Origin: Allodiplogaster sudhausi
Taxonomy: Eukaryota > Nematoda > Chromadorea > Rhabditida > Diplogasteridae
NCBI GenBank assembly: GCA_945643635.1
Contig: CALZFC010000015.1
Coordinates: forward strand, 2,022,501-2,086,500
Length of the DNA stretch: 64,000 nt
Direction: 5' to 3'
A program made the position numbers and the translations under genes. Each line of letters begins with the position of its first letter. Position 1 is the stretch's first letter. The notes under the pieces are model-generated. The model was not told the origin of the DNA. It was given only the letters and a program-made list of their open reading frames with translations, and did not search any database. Below, one piece after another: positions 34,512-45,900 of the stretch.

Positions 34512-37500
34512 ATGCTCTCGAACGAGGCCTTCCAGAAGCTTCTCTATGATCTCTTCTGCACTTGGCACGGCGTTCGTCGCCACTACGATCCGCCAATCAC
34601 TGACTCGGAAGAGCAGAAGATGATCAAGGTAAGGGAAGGGCGAGAGAAAGAGAGACAAAGAGAGTGAGTAAAAGAATGAGAATAGAAGAGATAAGGAGAA
34701 TTCAAGAGAGAAAGAGAGTGAGAAGATAGCGAGGAGCTCTAATTTGCAGGTCAAGAACATGATCTGCAAGTTGCTGACGGAAATCGATGCCCGCGTCATT
34801 CGGATAAAATCGCGAGATCCGAACGAGATTAAGCAGCAGGTAAAAGAAGGGGATAAAGGGTTGAGATGTAAGGGGTCAGGCGATCTTTCAGTCACAGTGC
34901 GCAACGCTAATTTTAGCACTTGAAGCGAGTGATTTTATCCTTTGGTTTTTTGCTTTCCTTCTAATTTCCGCCTAGCTTACTGTCAACTGTCAGAATGGTC
35001 TGCTTTTCGAAGTTCTCTGATCAAAAGACCTCACTCAGTTCTTTGCTCAGCTGCAACGTCATAACCGTGATGAAACGTGCTGCTAGGATGTGCTAATCAA
35101 GTAGAAAAAAAAGGAGATAGAGGGAGAGGGAGAGAGACACAGAAGAGACACTAAGGAAACAAAAACGAGTAAAGACTGGTGTGTTGCCTAACTGATCGAA
35201 TGATTCAGCAATGAACTTGTTTTAATGGTAAGAACACAAGAAGAGGATTAGCAGAGTCTGAAAGGGGTAATGATTAAGGATTTCTACGAGGAATGGACGA
35301 TGCTGACCTGGAACGTGTTATGCATCACAAGTCGGCTGCAGCAGTCTCAGTCCATGTCCGTGGAGTCCCTCTCCGTCTCCGCTGATGACAGACTCATCTT
35401 CTCCAGACTCAACCAGGCAAGGCTCAACATTAACATTCTTTTCTCAATCAGTAATAAGTTGTCGCTGTCCACGATTGCTCTGAAGCGTCGTCGCCTAGGC
35501 TAGCGTCCACTTTCTCAACTGGTTCAACAAGCGCGGTTTCTAGATGTGTTGATGACACTTGGCGGTTGTCACAGGCGTTGATCCAACTGGTGAACTACTC
35601 ACGAGACAACTTGCCGGCCCTCGGAGACCACGGAGACCTGGACTACACTCGGCTGAGGGAGCTGCTGGATCTGACCATGGCTGATCTGCACACTCTCTAT
35701 CGCTCGCTCACCACGGCCGAGAGTCTCGGCCGGGATCATGTCGATCTCTTCCGCATGCAACTCACCGAATTTGCCGAGCGAAGACTTGGACCCACCATCG
35801 AACACTTCAAGGTTTGAGGTTCTATTTTACGAGAAGGTTTATGTTTTTCATCTTAAACGAGTGAGTATTGATGTTATTTGAAGATAGCTTATTAGTCATA
35901 ATGTAAATGTAGGCAGTGGTTAGTGATTCCCTGTGCAGTTGTTCTGCAACGCGAACTGCGACCGTCTGTGGGCAGCAGTGAGAGCGGCGCAGACAGAGAG
36001 AATGCGCTCTCTCAGTCCTCTCGACGACGTCCCCATCATGGCACTCGTCGCTTTCTACTCCAACATGCTGTACAATCTAGCTGTTCTCGCCGCGAGGCTT
36101 CAGGTTGGAGAGAAAGAGAGGTGTGAGATAGAGAAAGTGCGAAAGACACAGAGAGACTGCTGGAGAGATTTAGAGAGAGAGGAAATAAAAAGGGTATTCA
36201 TTGCATCTATTTGAGGGATTCCGTTACGAGTTGGCGATGCGCAGCAAGATGTTCGGCCCGTTCGACCCGGTGCTTCCGCAGTCGGAAGCTGTCTTCTCGG
36301 CCCTCGAGCTGCTCATGGCTGACTGCGTCCTCGCAACGGAGCCCTCCACCAGTGCCATCCTCGTCACCAACAATCTCTTCCCGTACGTGTTTTATTTATT
36401 TAAGCTAATTTAGAAATATTCTCACTGCAAACATTTGTATATCCATATTTGCTTATGAAATGACTTGGTTAAAGGATGAATTGTGGTGCGCTGGCGCGTG
36501 GAGTTGTCTTCAAGGATTTCGAAATCCAGGTTTTGAAGACTGCATTTTTCTCTTCTCTTATTATATGTACATAAATTCATACCACCATTACCACTGTCTT
36601 TTCACTATTCTCATTCTCTCCACCCACATTCGCTCTATCGGTCTGTCTCTCTCTCTGTCTCTCTCTGTCTCTGTCTCTCTCTCTGTCTCTGTCTCTCTCT
36701 CTCTGTCTCTGTCTCTCTCTCTGTCTCTGTCTCTGTCTCTGTCTCTCTCTGTCTCTCTCTGTCTCTCTCTCTCTCTGCAGGTGGTGAGCGAGGAGACAGC
36801 AGAGCACATCCAGTCGGAGTTGCGTGGTCAGAAGATGCTGCAGCAGCCGTCTTCCCTGTCTCATCTGCCCTCGGCTGCTCTTCTCGCAATGAAGCCGGCA
36901 TCCGGTAGTCTCCTCTAAAATATTCCTTGCCACTTCTGTGTCCGCCGCCGCCTCGGGGTCCATCTCGAAAGAATTCCTCTGATTCTTGAAGGAGAACAGT
37001 AGATAATAGCCTCTCGCGCGGTGCCTGCAACAGGTGGCGGTTTCCCGTAGAAGAAGTGAAGAAGCAAGTGGTCATCCATTCACTCATACTCCTCCTTTCC
37101 AACCAGGAACGAAACGGGCGAATTCTGCGACTTCTGCTTCGACCGACCGACACTCGTCGCTCTTCGCCGACTCTCCTAACAACACGGCACACAAGAAGTC
37201 GGATGTGAACAGCAAAGAGAGCGTCACCATCTACCCCGTCTACAATGCCAAGAATCGCTATTGGCACGCCACTTATCCGCATCTTCTCTGCACAACTCGA
37301 CACAAGACGGGAAGGAACAGCATCAATAACAGCTTCCAGGTACTCCCTTCATATTTCCTTACTCAATCTTTTTCGCTATAGAGATTATTGCATATTTGAT
37401 ATTAAATTTTTTCGCTTTTCAATTCGATTTCGAGTGTATTGACCATTTTGTTCTGGTTGTGACTTGATTGATGGAATTTATTTATTCGTTCATCATAAAT

Positions 37501-39742
37501 ATATAGATGTGACAATATTGAAATTTATAATACCACGTACATATGTACATATATACATATATATATATATATATATATTAATAGAGGGTTTTGTTAAATA
37601 AAGATTCCTGCAGGATCTGTCGCCGACAGCTCAGTTGGACGCGCGTTCCTCTGGCAAGAGGCCCATCTTCTACTTCCACATCAAGGCCACGATGTTCTCG
37701 CCGTCTAGCCGCTTCTCCAATGCGCACACTCTCTCGCTCCCCTTCACCATCGCCACGCGTCGAAATCAAGTATTTTCGAGCCCTTTTAATTTTTAAATAT
37801 ATTTAAGAAAGCTAATTTGTAAAGGATAGTTAGGTAATAGACTCTGCATAGGACTGCCAAGTGCAACGAATGATGTCTTCATACACGGCAACCATCTTCT
37901 GGATCTACGGCACGAATGTCCAGGATGGCCTGCTGCTGCAATGGATCGATTCTGGTTCGTGTCCATTGACCAAGACAGTTCAACCATGCAGATATACTGA
38001 TACATGAATAGTACTTGTTGTTCGTGAAGAGAGAATTCCCTGAATGTAGGATCTTCTGCCGCTGCAGGGATGCACTGGGACCACTTCAAGGAGCTGTTCA
38101 AGCAGCACTTCTCCGTCAACGCAGAGGTGCAGCGGCCGTTGGTCGACGCGGACTTCGATCTCCTCCAGTACAAACTGCAGTGCCCCGACTGCCAGTCTGG
38201 CGAGGCAGGCGCCAGGATCAACGGAGCACAGAGTATGTCTCTTTTATAATTACATACATCATTTCACATACTATTTTTGCAAACGATATTTTTTAAGCGC
38301 GAGAGCGGGAGAAAAAGAGAGAATGAGTGAATGTGCTGTTTGCAGAGATCGTGACGTTCAAGAACATGTTGTGTCCCCATCTTCGCTACGAGTGCGGCTC
38401 CGTGAACGTGCGTTTCTCGGTGTGGCGGGGGATGCTCGAGCTGCTGCAGATCTTCCACGACACTCGCAACAACGTCAGGAAGCTCTGGCAGAAGCAGCTC
38501 CTCTACGGCTTCCTCGAGTTTGACCAGGTCAGCCTACGATCAGTAATGTCATGGCAATTACTGTCACTCGCTTATGTTATTTAATGAAATACTATTTTTT
38601 CTCTTGAAGGTCGATCAGATGTTGGAGAAGCACCAGGCGACTCTCATCATGCGTCTCTCTTTCGTTACCGGAGGTCAGGAATTACATTTTGCTATAAATG
38701 TATCGGTAGTTTTATAGTCGTCAGAACGAAAGAAAAGAAGTGTTTGATTAGGCACAATCTGCTTCACGGTCAAATCGTCTGCGCATTCGCTGGGGAACTC
38801 GCAGACCCGGCCGATGCATCTCGAGCCTCTCGACTTGAAGAAACTCCAAGCAAAGTGCCTCAAGGACTATCTCAGGGACATTGCCGAGGCAGAGAAGGTA
38901 TCCATTTGTAATTATTTACGATTTCCTATTTTTAAACAAATTGCAGGGGAAAATTTTCAAACATTAGCCGATAATCTGCTTTATTCAGGTGAAGTACATC
39001 TTGAACTCGTCGAATGAGTTGGTGCGAATCTCCGATGTGCTGCATGAGATGGGAAGTGAGACGGGAAGCTACTCGAATGACGTGGAGCAAGACAGGAACA
39101 TCTCTTCGAATGTCACTCACTCTGGAGACATCGACGCTATGCAAAATATCAGGTTCAATCAAATCTAATTATCCAATCAGAACCATTTTTATCATTATCA
39201 TTGCAAAAATGTCTAAATGTTAACGTCAGATTCACTGCAATGCGAATCGCCGTGGTGACATGCAAAGTGAAGCCGCCGTCCGCGGATGCCGTTGAGATGG
39301 ACGGAGAGGGCGGGCGGATGCTGGCGGGCGACGCCGCAGGCAGAATACTCGGCGGTCGTCTTTCCGCTCTTCTCTCTCCGCCCTCCGACGACTTCGCCAG
39401 AGAACTCATCCAACTCGCAAACTTCCACAACAAGTCTAAGCATGTAAGAAACATTTCTTCCTTACACTTACACCTACCACGTGTTCTCTAACATTCGTGA
39501 TTCCACATATGCCAACTTACAGAGGAAGTACTTGCTATAATTTTTCTCAGGAGATGCTCGAGGTATTGGAGAGCCTCTCGGACGGCCATTTCAACTCGCC
39601 GTCCTCGATTGCCTCGACTCCGAATTACCCGAACTACCCATCTGTGACCTCCTCCAACTTCTCCTCGTCCTCTGCAATGCACTCCCCGATTCCCCCCAAT
39701 ACTCCTTACGAGAATGGCTTCCACAAGTATGAGTTCAGTTAG
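34512..39742 (+). CDS. STAT transcription factor (STA-1-like)
   Basis: Eighteen exons join in phase to about 911 residues: 34512..34628, 34750..34839, 35255..35416, 35575..35811, 35939..36103, 36216..36382, 36475..36529, 36781..36904, 37107..37339, 37614..37769, 37852..37954, 38068..38232, 38346..38527, 38610..38673, 38752..38897, 38989..39152, 39230..39443 and 39551..39742. The first exons form a helical coiled-coil domain, with no recognisable STAT N-domain before it. The DNA-binding region covers exons 6-10 ([16 protein letters not shown]). The linker includes [11 protein letters not shown] and [18 protein letters not shown]. The SH2 domain starts near 38610 ([32 protein letters not shown]), with the phosphotyrosine-binding arginine in LIMRLSF. 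The C-terminus is Ser/Pro-rich and holds candidate tyrosines ([14 protein letters not shown]). STATs dimerise through SH2-phosphotyrosine contacts and act in the nucleus. Intron 3 uses a GC donor. Confidence 0.93.
36641..36778. repeat. (CT)n/(CTGT)n microsatellite acting as a splice-acceptor tract
   Basis: Nearly 140 bases of CT with interspersed GT run directly into the acceptor CTCTCTGCAG at 36780 before STAT exon 8. It thus forms the polypyrimidine tract of that intron. Confidence 0.85.
37530..37579. repeat. (ACAT)/(AT)n simple repeat in a STAT intron
   Basis: An ACATATGT-type repeat grading into pure AT about 35 bases before STAT exon 10. Related ACATATGT patches occur near 30848-30880, 53208-53232 and 61612-61630. 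Confidence 0.8.
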
Positions 39743-40521
39743 ATTTCTCTTTCTCTCCTCGCCACACCATAGTTATTTTCTAAATATACTTGCTTTTATC
39801 GTTTCACGTTGGAGGTACATATATTGTATTCACATGTTGTTATTTATGCTAAGGAAGATCCATCTAAAAGGTGTTGGCAAAATATTGCTTGCTAATGAAA
39901 TTGTTGCGTATTCCTCTAGCCTGTTCGTTTTTTATTTAATATTTGTTGCCTTGAAGAATACGTGCATACGTATCATGGAAAGCAGAGACTTTCTTTTTGT
40001 TGTTACGGAGATTTCGCGATTTTTTATTTCACTGATTATTCAGTCTTGCTTGGAGTATCTCCCAACCGTTTTGTCCAGGCATTCTCTGCGCTTCTTACAT
40101 TTGGAAATTTACAAAAAACTTTTTGATTCCGGATAGCAAAAGTTCTAAATTAAAATGACAAGTCGGACAAAGCACGAGAGATGAATGCATCGCTCAGGAA
40201 CTCCGCTTCTTCTTTTTCCACCAATTCCATTCTTTCCGCCCTTCCACATGATAAAAGAGATATTGTCGTGCACACTTCAGGTACATTCTTTCCACATTAA
40301 ACAGGAGAGTGATATCCCACAAGGAGACGGTGGAATATGCATGAGTGACATGGAGAGAACGAAATTTGAAGGGATTGGAAAACGGGGAGAGAATAGACGA
40401 TGCGAGAAAGGGAGAGGTGCAGAGATGAAGAGACATTGGATTATGATCAAGCTCATCTTAGATGGAGAGACTGTTCAGATTAGAGAGGGTTGATATTGAT
40501 AGATGGGGAGATCCAGCTGAA

Positions 40522-40569
<48 letters not shown>

Positions 40570-40699
40570 ATGTAAGAGAGAGAGAGAGAGAGAGAGAGCA
40601 GGAAGGGAAGTGGCTTGACCGGCTGCGCTGTCCACCCTTGGGGTAGAATGGAAAGCCATTGTGCTGTTTCCTTATCAAAGGCAGCAGTGATCTCTTGCA
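39743..40699. other. STAT 3' side and upstream region of the Ras-like gene
   Basis: No coding exon recognised. A double (GA)n tract lies at about 40527-40598. The open frame at 39714-40136 has no family resemblance and is AT-rich, as expected of 3' untranslated sequence. Confidence 0.5.
40527..40598. repeat. Paired (GA)n microsatellite
   Basis: Two GA runs separated by AAGAATGTAA, about 100 bases upstream of the Ras-like start codon. Confidence 0.85.
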
Positions 40700-41784
40700 A
40701 TGAAAACGTATCGAGCGGTCGTCCTCGGCGCTGCTGGCTCGGGAAAATCAGCTCTGGTTTTTTTTTTAATTTTTGAAATCTAAATATGCCCTTTACATTC
40801 ATTTTGTACTTTGTGTTATTTGACTAACTAAAATAGATTCCTAAATAGATTCGACGTTTTGTGAATGACGAATTCATGAGTGACTACGAGCCGACGATTG
40901 AGGAGAAGTACACGAAGAAGGCAACTTATGCAGGCATTCCCATCGCACTCGAAGTCATCGACACTTCTGGCAAAGTTCGTATCAATCCTACTCCCTTTCA
41001 AATCAAATCCACTATTCTTCTCATTTCTTCCATAGAATTATGATTTAAATTATCTTAAATGAGCAAGCACAGGAGTTGGTGGCAGCGCAGCACTCTCGGT
41101 ACTTGGAGCACGCGGACGCTTTCGTTGTGGTGTACTCCGTGGACAGCCGGAAGAGCATCGAGCACGCCATCTCCATCTTCTCTGCCATTGCCAATCGAAG
41201 AGGGACGCATTCTGTTCGCTTCTTTGTAAACAGATATATTTCAAAAAGCGTTTTGATTTCTTTCCGGAAGTGTGATTGTTAATTTAATTCAGGAAAAATG
41301 CTTTATATTTATGACTGTCAGTGAATATACATAGAAATTACTTGCTGTGCACATAATAGGTTATGTTGAGCTAAAAATTATGCTCACTTACACAGGTTCC
41401 GCGGGTGCTGGTGGGCACAAAGTTGGACTCCCCCTTGCGAGAAGTTAGTCGTGAATCGGGCAACGTCCTCTCCGCTCAGCTTCAGTGCTCATTCGCTGAA
41501 ACTTCTGCACTCCATGGCACGAATGTTCTGGATGTCAGTCGTTTCCGTTCCATTCCTTAGGAAGTACATACCATATTTCTATCCTACAACTTTTTTTATA
41601 CTTTTTTCTCTAGAATATACGTACGATATGCGTTTACCTGTCTCATTATCAGACATTCAACATAGGATTGACTTAATTCCTGCAGGTGTTCGAGGAGGTG
41701 ATCTCGCAGATCCGATACATCGAAGGAATGAAGTTAAAGATGCAACAGAACTCGTCTCATGGCTTCTGCTGTGGACTTCTTTGA
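40700..41784 (+). CDS. Ras-like small GTPase with atypical switch II
   Basis: Five exons: 40700..40756, 40849..40974, 41073..~41218, 41396..41533 and 41686..41784, with stop TGA at 41782. The start MKTYRAVVLGAAGSGKSAL is a clean G1/Walker A motif (G-A-A-G-S-G-K-S). Switch I has DYEPTIEEKYTKKA, close to Ras/Rap. G3 reads VIDTSGKEL, where Ras has DTAGQE, so the catalytic glutamine is replaced by lysine and the alanine by serine. G4 is VGTKLD (Ras: NKxD) and G5 is ETSAL. The C-terminus is GFCCGLL; the CGLL box suggests geranylgeranylation and membrane attachment, with a second cysteine beside it. It would be a GTP-binding switch with low intrinsic hydrolysis. It resembles atypical Ras relatives, but I cannot name the subfamily. 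Confidence 0.88.
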
Positions 41785-44531
41785 CGTCTTCTGTGTTCCA
41801 CCGTCGTTCTTAAATTTTCAAAATGAATTCCTATTAACAATTTAAATTTCCGTCTGTGAACTATTTGTTAATATTTATTATGTTCTATTTAAGTTGTAAT
41901 GTAAAGAACTCGTCATGTATTGATTTTGAATGCAGATGATGGCATCTCTACTCGTGCAAAAAACATCTCGGAATGAAATACAAATAATGTGTGTCTTCAT
42001 ATTACTGACAATGAGAAAAACCTTACTGAAAAATTGTCTTACGACTTCTTTTTTTATAGACTAAAATCACTGAGTACATACATACATACATATCTGGTTG
42101 TCAAAAAACATCATATATTATTCACTTTGCCCTCTCCGCCGTATTACTCCTCTAGTTTTCTCTCGTGTTATCCCTCTTTTCTCAGCTGCCAAGTCATTCT
42201 TTATCCGTTCACCATTAGCTGATCTTGCTACATGGCGTGGCACAGGAAGAAGAAACCAGCCACCTGGCACCCCCGGGGCACATTAAATTCACTGCCGAAT
42301 CGCCTCGTTTCTCCGTCTCTCTCACACACACTCATTTGTTTCCACTCCCTTTTCACTTCCTTTTCATCTCTTCTTTTGTCTTGTTTTCTCTCACGTCTTC
42401 TTTCTCTTATCTTTCCTTCTCTCACTTTCTCTCTCTTTTTCTCTCTCTTTACAAATCATGTTTTTGAGGATGGAGGGAGCAAAGAGTCATTCCTTCCTAA
42501 CCCTGACACCTGAGCTCATGCGTCGTCGATACCTGATTTTTCAAACGAATAGCTGAATAGTACCAAAAGGGCTATAGATTCCTGCAGTGTCAATTCGGCA
42601 AATTCTGTTTAAAGTTTTTTATTGCTTAAAAATATAAAGTGAAAAAAGTAGAAAAGAAACCAATTCACCTGTGAGCGCTCAATACGGCTACAATGACTTT
42701 TTGACTCACCTTTATATTTCATTGACTGGATTTCCACCTCCTCGTCATTCTTCTTCCTGCTTGACCGCATGGCAGTCTAACTTGCAATATTTTCCCTTCT
42801 CCTCGCTCTCTCTTCCTTCTCTCCCTCACTCTCTACTCTCTCCCTGTCGCATGCTCTCTGGTTGATCCGCTGACAGTGATGGCTGATGTCAGATATCTCC
42901 TGCCCTTGGCACTCCGAGGCCCGGAAAGAAGCAGCCGTCTTTTCCTCCCTCACTTTTCGATACACTCATCGTGTCTCTGCCAATCGCTCTTTCCTCTTTT
43001 TCTCTCTCTCTCTCCCTCTCTCTCTCTCTCCGTCTATCCCTCTATTTTTTTCTCTTTCCCAATGCAACTTGGCTTGTAGTGACAGTCACTGATACACTTG
43101 GCTGAGACTTCCCTCCAGGCCTTCTAACGGTTGGCTTCGTGCCATAAAGCAATCCAGCTAGCCCTGCCAGCGTTGGTCGTTTTTCGCTGTCTCTGCTGGC
43201 CACGCAGCCACTCTCTTCAAGTACATCTCACACGGCGACTCCGTCTCTTCCTCTCTTATAATTTCTGCTCAACCCTCTCTCTCTCCCAATCTCTCTATTT
43301 CTCGCTCTCTCTCCCTCTCTTTATTGCTGCTTGGAGCTCTAAGGCGTCCGAGTGAATAATTCTTCCATCGTGAGTCGCATCCACTCCCTCTTCCAACTGA
43401 TTACACAACTGGCAAAGTTTGATTCGAGTTGCGCGGGCTTCTTCTCTGGGGATCCTCTTATGCTGTTTTGTTATTCATTGGTTTTAAGAAAGCTCAACGG
43501 TGTCATAATGCCGCTTGAATTGCAATTCACAGATTAGCGCCGCTGGCAGGTGAATTTATTATCGAGGATGAACAAAAGTAAAGTCTCCTGTAGTAGTGGT
43601 CAATTCCGAGATCTCTTCTCTCCATCTCTCGGCAGACCGAATTCATTAGCGACCTATGACCATCTCAAAGTAATAAAGAGAGAGAGTCATAAGAGCGATG
43701 ATGAGAAGAGGAGACCAGCAGATGGGGGAAAAAGCAGTGGCACTAACGACACTTTACTACTAGCCTCAGGCTACTGGAAACTTTGCCTTGCGAGGAAGAC
43801 TCCCCAGGGAAGGTAGGGTAGAGGGAGAAAGCGAGAGAGAGAGTAAGAGGGAGAAGGAGAGAGAGTAAGAGGGAGAGAGAGTGTGAGAGAGTAAGAGAGG
43901 TAATGGAAGCCAGTAGAGCAAGAATCATGGCTGTTCATCGTCATCTCTCGGCAGAACCCGAAAGAAGTTATAACGATCTCTTTCTCCCGCTGACCATTCG
44001 TCTTTGTACTTTTCTCTCCGCATTCTGATAACTTTTCTCTCACTTTCATTTTATCTCTCGCTCTTCTAAGACTTTTCTATTTCAATTTATTTTTTGCACT
44101 CAAACGGAATAGAGTTTTATAACATACTCCTTAAGGGAAAAAACGGTTGTTCTCAGCTGTCATGTGTATTGCTTAAGAATTGGTACACTTTCAGCAAGGA
44201 ACCTCGTTGACTTGAAATGTTCTCTTCCATTCTTTTTGAAGAAGCAGTGATGACTTCCTTTCCTCACTGTCTGCAACAACAAACTAATCACCTCTCTCTC
44301 TCTCTCTGTCTCTCTTCCACTCTTTGCTTCTTTACATCACTGACATCTACACTAGGGATTCCGCCGTTATTTTCTATTATCCTTCTCATCACCATTTTTC
44401 ATGTCTGAAGCACATGAAGTCAATTTACGATAACAACTGATAAATAACCTTTGATCCCTGCTGTTTCTTCGTTCTCTGTTCTCTTTGTCTGGATCTCTCT
44501 TTTTGTCTCACTGTCTCTCTTTCTATCTCTT

Positions 44532-44563
<32 letters not shown>

Positions 44564-44689
44564 TCTCTTTCTCTCTCTCTTTCCCTTGTTCGGCCGCAGC
44601 ATTGTTCTTTATTTCTATCACAGTCATTCAACATTCATATTTCCTTTCTAATCAAACGATCATTTGGATGTCTTCCTTTGAGACTGGCG
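41785..44689. other. Gene-free CT-rich stretch
   Basis: About 2.9 kb with many CT-rich patches (near 42380-42450, 42800-42845, 43000-43040, 43275-43320, 44290-44320, 44500-44582). The open frames found are Ser/Leu/Phe-rich products of these tracts. No RING, PDZ or other domain was recognised, although the 5' half of the PDZRN-like gene might be expected here. Confidence 0.5.
44500..44582. repeat. (CT)n microsatellite
   Basis: CT repeat with TTT interruptions about 100 bases upstream of the first recognised exon of the PDZRN-like gene. Confidence 0.8.
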
Positions 44690-45855
44690 ATGAATGGCCG
44701 GGGCGCCGTCTATCGAAACAGCGCCGCTCTTGAACAGGTCGGTTTAATAACCATTATTATTTTGTAAGTAATTCCAGGAAATAAATACATTATTTAAACT
44801 CTTATCTTTCAGCCGGCCCGCGTGGCTCCTATCGGAAACGTTGTGGTCAGCGACGAAGTTGCCGCTACGCAAGGTTTTTTCTTTTCATTTTTCAGCCATT
44901 AGTTTTTTCATTGTATTGAGCAAAAAGAAGGTATGATAATTCAGAAGAGATGACTGGGAGGCTAGCGAGTCTTCATCGTGAAATGGCTTCTCTCCGAATG
45001 GAATGCGACCGACTCATCAACAAACACGAAATCGTAAAACAAAGCCTTGTTCAGGTTCTTTTCTTTATAATATTCTTTGAACAATTCAAATTCATGATCA
45101 AAACTAAATATTGAATGCAATAAAATTCGTTTCTAACATGGAATCCCAAGGCTGGAACACTGGGCGTGCTGGAGACTTCCTCGGCCTACAATACTGGAGG
45201 AGAGAGTTGTCGTTCAGAGTCCGTGACTCCTGAAGGAGGGCAAGTCGAGTCAGCGACTCTGCAGGAGTCATTTGAAACGCTTTATTTTTCATAGATCTTC
45301 GTTTTCATTGTTATTTTACTAAATCAAAGTTCCACTGTTTGCCCATAGACAATGTTTTAAAATAAAATTTAATAAATGACGAGTTTCCAATTATTTTGTA
45401 TGAATGTTTGAGTTGTCCCGCGTGCTTGATCCTCTGTCCTCCCTCTCCGAGTTCCCGTCGACAACCCGCTCCATCTCGGAATGGAGCACCTCCTCCCGTC
45501 TCAGCAGCACCAGCCTTTATTCCTCGCCCAACCAGCCAGTTTCAAAATGGAAATCGTTAGTTCCTTCACATACAATTCTATCATTTTCAATGGCCTGTTC
45601 CCTGCAGCGATTCGTCAAGTGACAACTCGGAGTGCCTCTCCGCGTCCCCAGCCCGGCCAGCTAAGCACAGCGCATCCTCCACAGCAGATGATGCATCCGG
45701 GACAAGAGCAGCGCCAGTCCAGAAGTATCTTCCCTTTGATCTGTGATATCTCAGAAAAAGAGAAAGACAGACAAAGAGAGAGAGAGAGAGAGTAAGAGAG
45801 AAACAGACAAACAAAGAGAGAGAGAGAAAGAGAGAGAAACATAAAAAGAGAGAGA

Positions 45856-45900
<45 letters not shown>

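Noticed and set aside
36577..37303. Long minus-strand open frames of Arg/Glu/Asp repeats over STAT exon 8
   Set aside because: They are the complement of the CT microsatellite and overlap coding exons of the STAT gene in the other strand.
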